Assembly: GCA_034670025.1 (NCBI GenBank)
Contig: JAXMOE010000006.1
Span: 102,178-166,177 of the forward strand
Length of the DNA: 64,000 nt
From: PGYR01 sp034670025
GTDB lineage: Bacteria > Bacteroidota > Ignavibacteria > Kapaibacteriales > UBA2268
Direction of reading: 5' to 3'
Positions 35,258 to 44,293 of the stretch are shown one piece after another (within the stretch, counting starts at the first letter, position 1; every line of letters starts with the position of its first letter). A model generated the notes under the pieces. That model had not been told where the DNA came from. It saw only the letters and a list, made by a program, of their open reading frames with translations, and made no database searches. Made by a program: the position numbers and the translations under genes.

Positions 35258-37582
35258 CTACTCCTTCACAAACTTAGCGATTGGGTTTCCACTTTGGTCT
35301 GTTATGAAATAGATTCCAGCAGGTAGTTTGCTTACATTAATATCATTATTTGTAATTTCAACACTCTTGATTTTTGCACCAAATGAGTTATAAATTACCG
35401 CTTCACCTTCAAAGCCAGTTAGGTTAAAAGTATTTCCAACAGGATTAGGGAATACATTTGCATCTAACTCTTCAGTTGAACTGTTTTCAACAGATGTAAT
35501 CTTCTGATGAACTTTGATTAAACCAATTTCTGTTGATACATATAGCGTATCTTCACTTCTGAATACATTGCGTATATTCGCGTGAATTTTTTCTTTTCCT
35601 TCAATCAATGGGATTCGCTCCCAGCTATCTATTGTGTTTAGTCTAAATAGTCGGCCATCAGTTGTAGCAACATAAACCAAACCGTCATTACTCTCGCCAA
35701 TGAAGTTTAGCTCTCCATCAACCATATCTTCGGAGTTTGCTTTTCTATAATTAGTATCACCAAAACTGTAAACTATATTGTCATTTCTACCATACATTTT
35801 CCCTTGGTATCTAGAATAAGCAATTTGGTTTGGTTTTATTGCTTCATTTTCTTCATCTCTTTCAAAATTAAAGTAAGTACAGTTAATATTTCCATCTATT
35901 TTATTGAGGGATGTCCAAGTCAAACACCATTTATTGCCATAGTTATCAATTTTCATATCAGAAGGTACTGATCCATGATAGTAAGTAGAGTATTTTCCGA
36001 TTTCATACCAAGAGCTTATACAGTTGTCTTCTTGAGTAAGCTCCATGGTCTTTTGACCTTTAAAATCATATTGACTTATTCTTACTCCAAACTCTCTCTG
36101 AAGATTATAATTTACATCATGGCTACCAATTCTGTAAGAATAGTAAAAGTTCACATTGTCATCAAAGACATCAACACTTCCTAGAAATTCTGGTGAAAAT
36201 CTAAAAAGTTTTTCTGATGTGCCTTTAAAATATTTATACAAATATTCATCATGAAAATAGTAGTCCCCTTTTTCATCAATCTTAACTGCCACACCATCAT
36301 CGTTAACAATACCTATTGCCGAAACACCTTGCCAATCTCCATCTTTTTTGACACGAGATATATTGTTATAATACCTTGAAATAAATTCCATTCCGTCCAT
36401 TTTGTAATAACTACCTAAAGTAAGATATGGGAAGTATGTATCTTGTTTAATAATAAAATTATCAACTTTTTTATTCTCTAAATCAATAAATTCTATTTCT
36501 GCTGATTCGTTTCTTTTCACATTGGCTAATCTAAATATTTCATCACCATTTTTATAAAAGTTAGTCTCATTTGTTATTTCTACTTCATTTGTATCAATAT
36601 CAGTAATTAATTCAATTTCATCTTCTACTAATCTGTAGTATTCACCCGACATAGTTGAAAGTATCAGTTCATCGCCAAACTTGTAAACTTGTCTCCAAGT
36701 TATGTCATTATCAGCTGCAAACTTCTCGAACTTTGTTTCTACAACGAATTGATCATTCTCAAATGTTGCGAGTTTATACACTCTTTCACCTAATTTATCA
36801 AATATTATAAACCACATTTTCCCTGACTCATCAGTTTCTATATTCGATATTATTCGATTGCCAAAGGGTAAAATAAACCTATTAGTTTCTTTGCTCCATT
36901 CTCCAGCTTCTATATCATATTTGAAAAGACCTTCATTTGATAAACTATTCCAAACAATTCCCTCTGAAAATGCTAGAAACAATCTATAATCACTTCCAAA
37001 ACCTCTTTCCTCAACAGTAAATGATTTTACTGTGTCTTGATTTATGTTAATAACTGCATAGCTGTAACGATTATCATATCTACCAATACTGAGCCACAAA
37101 TATTCTTTATATATATAGATTTCTGAAAGCGAGGTTAAATGAGAAGTAAATGGGGATAAGTCAAAATATTTGAAATTTTCACCATCATAACCCAACAGGA
37201 AGTCGTTCCCATGAAACCATATATACCCGTTTTCATCAAGTTTAATTCCATTAAAGCTTAAACTGTCTTGATCTAAATTTTCTACTTTCCCATCCGAAAA
37301 ACTATATACTCCACTATTAGTAGTAAAATACACCTTTCCCTTATACACTTCAATATCACTCACGTTATTCCCCACCATATCTGAGTTGAGAGTAGAATAG
37401 TATTCATAATCTCCAGTTGCCCTTTCTTGCACTACAAAGCCGTTGACCAGCCCTACGTAGTAGTTGTCGTCATCGAATGCAAAGCAGTTGTAGTTGTCGT
37501 AGTTCGAGGTAAAATTCTCTGGTTGAGAATAAAGCGATGTCAATGATAAAAGTAACAAGATTGGAAGATATATGTACTTCAT
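35258..37582 (-). CDS. Secreted beta-propeller protein with T9SS sorting domain
   Basis: The 774-residue product has a signal peptide (MKYIYLPILLLLSLTSLYSQ), many short repeats of the two-component-propeller style (GKVYFTTNSGVYSFSDGKVENL, ENGYIWFHGNDFLLGYDG, DGLVYVATTDGRLFRL, DTLYVSTEIGLIKVHQ) and a T9SS sorting domain in the last ~75 residues (VFPNPVGNTFNLTGFEGEAVIYNSFGAKI, PAGIYFITDQSG). Such Reg_prop-like propellers without kinase domains are common surface cargo; ligand unknown. It converges with the nitroreductase gene. Confidence 0.85.
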   Translation of the reverse strand: MKYIYLPILLLLSLTSLYSQPENFTSNYDNYNCFAFDDDNYYVGLVNGFVVQERATGDYEYYSTLNSDMVGNNVSDIEVYKGKVYFTTNSGVYSFSDGKVENLDQDSLSFNGIKLDENGYIWFHGNDFLLGYDGENFKYFDLSPFTSHLTSLSEIYIYKEYLWLSIGRYDNRYSYAVININQDTVKSFTVEERGFGSDYRLFLAFSEGIVWNSLSNEGLFKYDIEAGEWSKETNRFILPFGNRIISNIETDESGKMWFIIFDKLGERVYKLATFENDQFVVETKFEKFAADNDITWRQVYKFGDELILSTMSGEYYRLVEDEIELITDIDTNEVEITNETNFYKNGDEIFRLANVKRNESAEIEFIDLENKKVDNFIIKQDTYFPYLTLGSYYKMDGMEFISRYYNNISRVKKDGDWQGVSAIGIVNDDGVAVKIDEKGDYYFHDEYLYKYFKGTSEKLFRFSPEFLGSVDVFDDNVNFYYSYRIGSHDVNYNLQREFGVRISQYDFKGQKTMELTQEDNCISSWYEIGKYSTYYHGSVPSDMKIDNYGNKWCLTWTSLNKIDGNINCTYFNFERDEENEAIKPNQIAYSRYQGKMYGRNDNIVYSFGDTNYRKANSEDMVDGELNFIGESNDGLVYVATTDGRLFRLNTIDSWERIPLIEGKEKIHANIRNVFRSEDTLYVSTEIGLIKVHQKITSVENSSTEELDANVFPNPVGNTFNLTGFEGEAVIYNSFGAKIKSVEITNNDINVSKLPAGIYFITDQSGNPIAKFVKE

Positions 37583-37662
37583 TGGATTGGTGTGTTTAGT
37601 TAATTTGATATTTACAATATAGTTATAAAGTAATACAATATAAATGCAATTTTGTTACAACC

Positions 37663-38115
37663 CTACCCCTCTTCCGTTTCCTCATCCTCAATTTCTGGTT
37701 GCCTTTCTTCTATGTTGAAGTTAGCTATCTGTTGCTTTACGGATTGAATCTCGTTGTAGCTGAAGCTGGTGAGTGATGCTTCGTGCTTCTTATCTGCTGT
37801 CACCATAAACACTCGGTTGGCATCATAGGCAATGTGGTCTATTTCTGAGACTTTCAGTTTCTCGTGCTTGAATCCAGCCATTGGTCTGAACTCTATCTCA
37901 TCACTTCTGAACTCAAAGTATTCGGTTGGAATAACGAAATGAATGAAAATAGCATAGCCAACAAAGAATACCATATTCCACATTGTGGTTTCCCACTCAG
38001 CATTGCCATTAGTGACTTGTATAGCCGTTGTTACTAAGTAGAATAGCAGCACTAAGCCACCAAAGCCATAAGCAATCTTGCGGGTCTTACTCGATTTTGT
38101 GGAGGTTACTCTCAT
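37663..38115 (-). CDS. Small membrane protein with PH-like cytoplasmic domain
   Basis: The 150-residue product has a basic start, two membrane helices (KIAYGFGGLVLLFYLVTTAIQV and MWNMVFFVGYAIFIHFVIPT) and a soluble half (YFEFRSDEIEFRPMAGFKHEKLKVSEIDHIAYDANRVFMVTADKKHEASLTSFSYNEIQSVKQQI) whose strand-strand-helix order resembles bacterial PH-like domains, ending in an acidic tail. Its ATG overlaps the stop of the aminotransferase gene by 4 bp, so it belongs to the sugar operon. I cannot assign a function; a membrane anchor or partner for the pathway is conceivable. Confidence 0.75.
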   Translation of the reverse strand: MRVTSTKSSKTRKIAYGFGGLVLLFYLVTTAIQVTNGNAEWETTMWNMVFFVGYAIFIHFVIPTEYFEFRSDEIEFRPMAGFKHEKLKVSEIDHIAYDANRVFMVTADKKHEASLTSFSYNEIQSVKQQIANFNIEERQPEIEDEETEEG

Positions 38116-39227
38116 TGGTCAGCGAACTCCTTAACGGCAGCTATTACCGTTTCTACCATTTCATCAGTCAAATCTGGGAACATAGGCAGCGATATTAACT
38201 CATCGGCAGTTGCTTCGGTAATTGGGAAATCGCCTCGCTTATAATTCAAATCGTTGTACACTTCTTGCAAGTGAACAGGAATTGGGTAGTGCAAACCAGC
38301 GTAAATCTCACGCTCTTTTAAGAAATCAAGTAATGAGTCACGTTTTGCTTTGCTCTCTAACCGCAGTTCATACAGATGATAAACGTGCTTAGTGTTTGCT
38401 CTCTCTATTGGTGGAATTAGCCCATCAACTTGACTAAATGCATTGGTGTATCTTTCTGCTACGCTACGTCGTTGTTCCGTCCATTTGTCCAAATGCTTCA
38501 GCTTTATATTGAGTATTCCGCCCTGTATTCCGTCCATTCGGTAATTATAACCAATGTCAATGTGTTTGTACTTCACTGGTTGCGCGTGATTACGTAGCAA
38601 TCTGCTCTTTTCGTCAATCTCATTGCTATTCGTTACCAAAGCTCCACCTTCGCCATAAGCGCCAAGATTTTTGCCAGGGTAAAAACTAAAGCAAGCCACA
38701 TCGCCAAAGCTGCCAACTTTTTCCCCATTGTAATCTGCCAGATGTGCTTGAGCGGCATCTTCCACCACTTTCAGATTGTGCTTTCTCGCTATTTCCATAA
38801 TCGGAGCCATATCTGCGGGCTGACCGTAAAGGTGGACAGGGATAATCGCCTTGGTCTTGTCAGTAATCAATGCTTCTATCTTGCTCGGATCTATTGTGTA
38901 AGTGTCTTCCGTTACGTCGCACAGAACTGGAGTAGCACCAACATAGGACACAGCCCAAGCAGTTGCCACAAATGTATTCGCAGGGAGAATGACCTCATCG
39001 CCAGAGCCAACACCGAGTGCAAGCAAGGCAACGTGGAGTGCCGATGTACCAGAATTTACAGCTATGCAATGCTTAACATTATGAGCGGCAGCAAAGCTCT
39101 TCTCAAACTCTTCGACATAAGGGCCAGAAGCATAGGCAGTGGAGTCTAATACCTCCAAAACCTTAGCATCTATTTCAGTTTTTATATTTCTGTATTGCGT
39201 TTTTAAATCTAAAAATGGAACTTTCAT
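38112..39227 (-). CDS. DegT/DnrJ/EryC1/StrS nucleotide-sugar aminotransferase
   Basis: The 371-residue PLP enzyme shows VPFLDLKTQYRNIKTEI, NSGTSALHVALLALGVGSGDEVILPANTFVATAWAV, VHLYGQPADM, EDAAQAHLADYNGEKVGSFGDVACFSFYPGKNLGAYGEGGALVT with the PLP lysine in YPGKNLGAYG, and IGYNYRMDGIQGGILN. It converts a keto group of a nucleotide sugar to an amine, using glutamate. It overlaps both neighbours by 4 bp, and the oxidoreductase and acyltransferase beside it supply the preceding and following steps. 3-ketosugar specificity (QdtB/FdtB/WlbC type) is inferred from the neighbourhood. Confidence 0.95.
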   Translation of the reverse strand: MKVPFLDLKTQYRNIKTEIDAKVLEVLDSTAYASGPYVEEFEKSFAAAHNVKHCIAVNSGTSALHVALLALGVGSGDEVILPANTFVATAWAVSYVGATPVLCDVTEDTYTIDPSKIEALITDKTKAIIPVHLYGQPADMAPIMEIARKHNLKVVEDAAQAHLADYNGEKVGSFGDVACFSFYPGKNLGAYGEGGALVTNSNEIDEKSRLLRNHAQPVKYKHIDIGYNYRMDGIQGGILNIKLKHLDKWTEQRRSVAERYTNAFSQVDGLIPPIERANTKHVYHLYELRLESKAKRDSLLDFLKEREIYAGLHYPIPVHLQEVYNDLNYKRGDFPITEATADELISLPMFPDLTDEMVETVIAAVKEFADQ

Positions 39228-40231
39228 TCTACGTTCTTACTCCAATAGGTTCTAATTATTCCCGTACCGTTGAAGCTCTCCTTGAAATCGAAAAGCCCCC
39301 AATTAATTTTTTTGCCACCGTCTTCGGTGCTTATCCCCATGTTCAAATACTCATAGCCCTCATCTGCTAAGGTCTTCAGCAGCATAAACAGCCCATAAGT
39401 AGTGGGGCGTTCTTTCTGATATTTATAGTCGAGCGAACCGTAGAATACGTGCCAACCAATATGGTTAATATTGAATATCAGGTACCCGGCAGCCATGTTC
39501 CCATCTACAAACACACCGTAGAGCCGAACTCTGTCTGTGTATAGTTCGATTAGCTTTTCTATATCTTCAAAAGAATGGGCAGGTGTGGCTTCGTGTCGTT
39601 CTAAGTTATCAAGCAATATATCATAATATTGTCTATGTTCGCTCTTTTCCAACTGGCGGAAAGTGAGCCCACGGCGGACAGCTTTCCTTACATTTTTGCG
39701 TACCTTGTTTCTGCCTACATTCTCAAATTGCATTGCCATTTCGTCCACACTAACATCCTTATAGCTTGATAATGGATAGCAAGTGGATAGCTCCTCATCC
39801 TCACGTTCGTAGCCCAATCGGACTAGAGAGAAGTCGAACTGGTCGAACGGTTGAGTAAGGAAAATCTTTGGTGCTTGGCGGAACTCTATTCGGCTAATTC
39901 CTGACTGCTTTGCGTAATTTTCTATCGCTTCCAATGTGCTGTACACATCTTTCAGAGTGCTTCCTTTCGCGAAGATACAACCACCATAAGAAGTACCAGG
40001 GTGGGATTTCAATACTTTCGCATCGCCACCCATTAGCAGGGAAGCAGGGAAGACTGCAAACAGCTCATCATTCTTATAGACCATTAGTGAGTGGTCATCG
40101 AACTTGCCCTCTGGGTGGTATGATATAAACTTCTGCTCGTGGAACAAGGTCGCATTTACCCCATGGCTGACAAAGTCTTGCCATTGCTCATAGTCTTCGG
40201 GGCTATATTTGCTTACCTTGTATTCCGCCAT
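39224..40231 (-). CDS. FemAB/GNAT-like N-acyltransferase
   Basis: The 335-residue protein resembles the BioF2-like/Acetyltransf_6 group: N-terminal GNAT-like half (TLFHEQKFISYHPEG, LKSHPGTSYGGCIFAKG), then VGRNKVRKNVRKAVRRGLTFRQL and YTDRVRLYGVFVDGNMAAGYLIFNI, YEYLNMGISTEDGGKKINWGLFDFKESFNG. In this operon it most likely acylates the amino sugar made by the adjacent aminotransferase; sugar N-acetyltransferases of such pathways are more often left-handed beta-helix proteins, so this type is unusual. It overlaps the upstream gene by 1 bp (TAATG) and the downstream gene by 4 bp. Confidence 0.85.
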   Translation of the reverse strand: MAEYKVSKYSPEDYEQWQDFVSHGVNATLFHEQKFISYHPEGKFDDHSLMVYKNDELFAVFPASLLMGGDAKVLKSHPGTSYGGCIFAKGSTLKDVYSTLEAIENYAKQSGISRIEFRQAPKIFLTQPFDQFDFSLVRLGYEREDEELSTCYPLSSYKDVSVDEMAMQFENVGRNKVRKNVRKAVRRGLTFRQLEKSEHRQYYDILLDNLERHEATPAHSFEDIEKLIELYTDRVRLYGVFVDGNMAAGYLIFNINHIGWHVFYGSLDYKYQKERPTTYGLFMLLKTLADEGYEYLNMGISTEDGGKKINWGLFDFKESFNGTGIIRTYWSKNVE

Positions 40232-41241
40232 TATATCTTAACTAACTCGCCATTGTTTTTGATTGACTTTTCGGCCGCTTCCAACAGCTGTACTACATAC
40301 AGCCCAGACTCGCCATCTGTCATAGTGTTTTGGTTGTTTTCTATGCTTTCGTAGAAGTGATTTACCTCTGTTTGTAGTGCCTCGGCATTGCTCACTTTCG
40401 GCGAATACATATCGCCAGTTCTGTACTGTATCAGCGTTTCGTATATCTCTTCTCTGTTTTCAATCAGAACACCTGAATCATATATCTTTAGCTTTTCGTC
40501 ACTGCTCATATCGTTGAATACCAACATTTTCTTTGTTCCACCGATTATAATCTGGCGGATTTTCACTGGTGACATCCAATTTACATTGAAATGCGCCATA
40601 GTATCATCTTCAAAGTGAACCGTGATGTAGGCAATGCTTTCAATCTCTTTTTGACCATATTTTTCTAATGCTTTTCCCGTGGCGTTCACTGCTACTGGCT
40701 TTTTGCCAATGCAATACTGCAAGATAGAGAAATCGTGAGGAGCCAAATCCCAAACCACGTTAATATCATGTTGGAATAGCCCCAAATTCACTCGCGTGGA
40801 GTCCATATATTTGAACTCACCAAGCTCACCAGAGTCCATCAGTGATTTTATCTTCTGAATAGCAGGAGTGTATATAAAAGTATGATCTACGTGGAGCAAG
40901 ACGTTGTTTTCCTTAGCAGCAGCTATCAGCTCTTCAGCAGTTTGGGCCGAGTCCGTAAGTGGCTTTTCTACCCAAGCGTGTTTGCCAGATTTCAGTGCCG
41001 CCAGAGCTATCTTATAGTGAGTGTTCACAGGAGTAGCAATAGCCACAGCATCTATTGTGTCGTCAGCCATTATCTCGCTATAGTCCGCAGTTGCAGTTGC
41101 GTTGGGGTACATAGCCGATATTTTTTCTAATTGCTTAGTGTCCGAATCGCAAGCGTAGGCGAGTTCCCAGTTTGGCGATTGATTGAAATTCCTCAGTAAG
41201 TGGTTACCCCAGTAACCGCACCCGATGACTGCTATTTTCAT
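40231..41241 (-). CDS. Gfo/Idh/MocA-family sugar dehydrogenase
   Basis: The 336-residue protein begins with the Rossmann motif VIGCGYWGNHLLRNF, has VAIATPVNTHYKIALAALKSGKHAWVEKPL with the catalytic EKPL lysine, and DLAPHDFSILQY, all standard for the family. Homologues in WlbA/WbpB-type pathways oxidise the 3-hydroxyl of a nucleotide-sugar acid before transamination. It heads a tight four-gene operon with acyltransferase, aminotransferase and a membrane protein, and a -7 box lies 33 bp before its start. The exact substrate sugar is unknown. Confidence 0.95.
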   Translation of the reverse strand: MKIAVIGCGYWGNHLLRNFNQSPNWELAYACDSDTKQLEKISAMYPNATATADYSEIMADDTIDAVAIATPVNTHYKIALAALKSGKHAWVEKPLTDSAQTAEELIAAAKENNVLLHVDHTFIYTPAIQKIKSLMDSGELGEFKYMDSTRVNLGLFQHDINVVWDLAPHDFSILQYCIGKKPVAVNATGKALEKYGQKEIESIAYITVHFEDDTMAHFNVNWMSPVKIRQIIIGGTKKMLVFNDMSSDEKLKIYDSGVLIENREEIYETLIQYRTGDMYSPKVSNAEALQTEVNHFYESIENNQNTMTDGESGLYVVQLLEAAEKSIKNNGELVKI

Positions 41242-41273
41242 TAAGAATCCGATTTGTTATTATCTTAGTTATA

Positions 41274-41281
41274 CAAAGTTA
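41274..41281 (-). promoter_or_regulatory. -7 promoter box of the sugar operon
   Basis: On the minus strand TAACTTTG occupies 41281-41274, 32 bp before the dehydrogenase ATG. An A/T run at about 41300-41305 lies at the -33 distance but is only TTTT-like. It would give a leader of about 26 nt. Confidence 0.55.
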
Positions 41282-41368
41282 AGTTCTATGTGCGTATAAT
41301 TAAAATGATAATACTCATAAAGTTGGATTATGTTGCGAGGAGGGAAGGGAAGTCGACATTGCTTCATT

Positions 41369-41746
41369 TTATTTTCTTCTTTCTATACATTCAATACATA
41401 AAGTTATGGAGTTTCTTCCTATTCGCTCAAGTTCTTCAGAATGAAACTCCATTGAGCATTGCTTATGATATTCATAAACAAGCCGAATAGCAATGTCATT
41501 ATTTCTAATCCCAATTTCATTTAACTTTTCAAAATTAGGTTCAAGCAAATCCATAAAAGCATTTACAAAATCTATTGGTGAATCCTCATCATCTTGAATT
41601 AGTTGTATCCACCAAGTGGAAGGCATATTTGATTTTTCAAAATGGGATTGCTTGTATTCTTTTGGTTGCTGACCTAAAATTTCTGTTATGAGGCTGTATG
41701 TATCCCAACTAGGTTCAAAGTCTATACTTAGATTGTAGTATTTCAT
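41369..41746 (-). CDS. DUF4279-like small protein, possible immunity protein
   Basis: The 125-residue product has no signal peptide. Its arrangement (SIDFEPSWDTYSLITEILGQQPKEYK, a central WWIQL strand, DLLEPNFEKLNEIGIRNNDIAIRLVYEYHKQCSMEFHSEELERIGRNSITLCIEC) resembles DUF4279, a family met among toxin immunity genes. Its ATG overlaps the stop of the upstream partner by 4 bp. The pair is distinctly AT-rich compared with the sugar operon beside it and no toxin is visible. The immunity role is inference. Confidence 0.65.
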   Translation of the reverse strand: MKYYNLSIDFEPSWDTYSLITEILGQQPKEYKQSHFEKSNMPSTWWIQLIQDDEDSPIDFVNAFMDLLEPNFEKLNEIGIRNNDIAIRLVYEYHKQCSMEFHSEELERIGRNSITLCIECIERRK

Positions 41747-42207
41747 TTAATTTCTGGGATTCCTGTTTTCAAATAATGTTTATTTATTAATTCTACTTTT
41801 GAGATTTCCATATTATTATTTTCTCTACCCTCAACTTTCCAATTTGTACTCGTTTTAATAGCAAATTCTATAGTATCAGGCATACTATTTGGTGAAAAAG
41901 ATTTATTAAAGTTAATCCACAATGTTGTTTCAAGTTTTTCTAATTTACTAAAGTCACAATTATGGTTTGAGAAATGGACAGACAACCACATTATATAGTC
42001 TTCTAATAATTGTTCACTCCCTTTATTATATGATTGTTCAGGACTAATAGTCTTATTAATAAAATCAATAGTTGCTTTTGTTTCTAGTCCTTGACTATGT
42101 AAATCAAGAAGAATATTCACTGCTAATCGTCCGCTTCTAGTATAGTCATTACTTATAAATGAGTATATAAAATTATGGATCGCTGATTTATAATTTTTGT
42201 ATTTCAT
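41743..42207 (-). CDS. Hypothetical small acidic/helical protein paired with DUF4279-like gene
   Basis: The 154-residue product has no signal peptide or membrane segment. The N-terminal half is helical (YKSAIHNFIYSFISNDYTRSGRLAVNILLDLHSQGL), followed by a Trp-containing middle (LLEDYIMWLSVHFSNHNCD, TLWINFNKSF). I recognise no family. It is translationally coupled (ATGA) to the DUF4279-like gene. Single-strand pairs of such small, AT-rich genes next to a secreted protein gene look like an orphan immunity island, though this cannot be shown from sequence alone. Confidence 0.65.
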   Translation of the reverse strand: MKYKNYKSAIHNFIYSFISNDYTRSGRLAVNILLDLHSQGLETKATIDFINKTISPEQSYNKGSEQLLEDYIMWLSVHFSNHNCDFSKLEKLETTLWINFNKSFSPNSMPDTIEFAIKTSTNWKVEGRENNNMEISKVELINKHYLKTGIPEIK

Positions 42208-42246
42208 AATTATCTAACTCACTTAATTTACAGAAATGGTAGCCCC

Positions 42247-44232
42247 CTACCTAACCACCTGCAATTTCTTGATTAGATTTCTGCTTCCTGACTTTACTAT
42301 CAGTACATAAGAACCAGTTGCAATGCTGGTATTTATTACCTCTTCTGTACCAATATTCCCGTTGCGAGCGAATACAACACTACCAGTCAAATCCCTTATC
42401 TCAACAGACTCTATATTTGTAATTTCAGCTGGTAATTGCAATCTGAAGCTACCAGAAGTAGGGTTGGGTGCAACTACAAAGTCATTGTCTTTCTCATAGC
42501 CAACTGATGTAACATAGCTGATTGTCTGTGAGGGTGAACCCATCCCCATAGAATAGTAACTACTGTTTGGTAACTCAACCAAATCAACTGCACGTAAGCT
42601 ATAATTGAAGCTACCAGTAGGAGCTGTAATATCGATAAATTCATTGTCTGTAATTAAGTCGCTATTTACCTTAGTTGCAGATTTATCATCAAGGTCAATA
42701 CGGTATAGATTAAATCCATCAAATGGAGATGTCGGTTCGTTCCAGCTTATTTTTATAGCTCCATCCGACTTTTCTGCTACTATTGGTGGAGCTTTTTGGG
42801 TAGGTCTAAATTTCAACGTTGGGTCACCAAGTAAAGTCGTATGCACTTTTCGTTGACTACCATTCAAAGCCACAGTAGCGGAACTACCAACATAATCAGC
42901 ATTCTGCGACATCAGTAGGCAATCCCCTATAGTGCCACCTACCCCAAGCTTGTTCAAATACCAGTGCGGAATACCGCTCCAAAAACTACCCAAAGCCCCC
43001 GAAGCTAATGTTGCTCTAAGAATATTATTTTGACTGTCCCAATCGCCAAAATAGCTACCCGAAACACCTGTAAAAACAGTTTTGATGTCATTCTCTACAA
43101 AATCACTCGTCTTCCCTATTCCATTACAACTGGTGTAAGAGCCAGCCCCCATCCCAAAACTGAAGTAGTAATTGTTTTCTTTTAGTTCAGTCAGGTAGTC
43201 TCTGTCATTGAACAGTGAATCAGTTCCAATTAAGTTACTTATAGCACGATAGCCACTACCAGATATATTTAGACCTTTGAAATTATCATCAATCAATCCT
43301 CGGAGTACAAAGTCAGTATTACCACTTCTCCACTCACTTGTTCTTGCCAAGTAAGCTCTTATCATTTCAACTTCTTCTTCGGGAAAGGCGGCCATATCGT
43401 GGAAATCAACTCTACTAACTATCACATCCACATCGCTCGGTGGTGCGCTTTGGTCAAACTTGCCATCGCCAGGTATATTATTATTTCGGTCGCTTTTGCT
43501 TTCTGTATAATTTACTGACTCATCTGTCCAATTACCATCAAAATCGCCATAATACATATCCGCTGGCCAAGCACCAGTATGGTTACCACTACCTTCTACG
43601 TGACCGTCAGGAGGCAATGCAGTACCAAATCTGCTAAAATGCCCACTATAAGGCACAGGAACGTGACCAATGATATAAATTGCTTTTATTTCCTGGTCCC
43701 ATATATTTTTCAAGTTCAATATCGATTCTTTTATTTTAACAGGAGTTTTTGTTCTAGGTACAACAATTTTTATAGCTTGCCACCCTTCTAACTGCATCTC
43801 GACCTGAATGTTGAAAATATCCGTTTTCAATTCTTCATCAACTTCTTCATCTACTAAAAATATTATTCCCCCTTGGGAATAAGGCATTTCCACCTCTTTA
43901 CCTATTGAAATAACATTGAAAGCCACAACATTATTCCCATCTTTTTTAGCAACCATTATCTCTTTTGAAGTACCTATTTGGTAGCTATCATCTGTCCAAG
44001 AATTACCATCAGTATTATCAATATACTTAAAATCTTGTGAGGTCTCAGCTTGATTTTCATATATGTTATATTTACCAGAAAAATTGGGGTCGTTAGCCCA
44101 AGTAAGGGTTGCTCCACCATTTTCACCGTATTCAACCGATATAAATATAGTTTGGTCTTTTCCTTTTTGAGCAAACAAGGTAAATGTTACTAATAATTGA
44201 GCGATAAGTAAAAAAAGTATAGGTTTTTTCAT
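42247..44232 (-). CDS. Secreted caspase/C25-like protein with Fn3 and T9SS domains, probably inactive
   Basis: A signal peptide (residues 1-21) is followed by a beta domain, then from about residue 125 a gingipain-like alpha/beta layout: GIIFLVDEEV, AIYIIGHVPVPYSG, PADMYYGDFDGNW, DVIVSRVDF, FVLRGLIDDNF, YYFSFGMGAGS, TVFTGVSGSYFGDWD, and LLGDPTLKFRP, as in C25 proteins. The GHG His appears as GMGAG and the Cys position as GSYFGDW, so the dyad seems lost. Residues about 490-575 are fibronectin-III-like (IKISWNEPTSPFDGFNLYRI). The last ~80 are a T9SS sorting domain (VAPNPTSGSF, IRDLTGSVVF, GSYVLIVKSG). Confidence 0.7.
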   Translation of the reverse strand: MKKPILFLLIAQLLVTFTLFAQKGKDQTIFISVEYGENGGATLTWANDPNFSGKYNIYENQAETSQDFKYIDNTDGNSWTDDSYQIGTSKEIMVAKKDGNNVVAFNVISIGKEVEMPYSQGGIIFLVDEEVDEELKTDIFNIQVEMQLEGWQAIKIVVPRTKTPVKIKESILNLKNIWDQEIKAIYIIGHVPVPYSGHFSRFGTALPPDGHVEGSGNHTGAWPADMYYGDFDGNWTDESVNYTESKSDRNNNIPGDGKFDQSAPPSDVDVIVSRVDFHDMAAFPEEEVEMIRAYLARTSEWRSGNTDFVLRGLIDDNFKGLNISGSGYRAISNLIGTDSLFNDRDYLTELKENNYYFSFGMGAGSYTSCNGIGKTSDFVENDIKTVFTGVSGSYFGDWDSQNNILRATLASGALGSFWSGIPHWYLNKLGVGGTIGDCLLMSQNADYVGSSATVALNGSQRKVHTTLLGDPTLKFRPTQKAPPIVAEKSDGAIKISWNEPTSPFDGFNLYRIDLDDKSATKVNSDLITDNEFIDITAPTGSFNYSLRAVDLVELPNSSYYSMGMGSPSQTISYVTSVGYEKDNDFVVAPNPTSGSFRLQLPAEITNIESVEIRDLTGSVVFARNGNIGTEEVINTSIATGSYVLIVKSGSRNLIKKLQVVR

Positions 44233-44293
44233 TTTATTTTATATTTTTTAGAAAAGTCGTTTCCATTAATATAATAAATAATAGTATTACTAT

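Noticed and set aside
38742..39149. 135-residue open frame on the plus strand
   Set aside because: It is antisense to the aminotransferase gene, whose motifs are clear; no sensible protein features.
39224..40231. FemX-type peptidoglycan bridge enzyme
   Set aside because: Although the fold is similar, the operon with a sugar dehydrogenase and sugar aminotransferase points to a sugar acyltransferase; no peptidoglycan genes are near.
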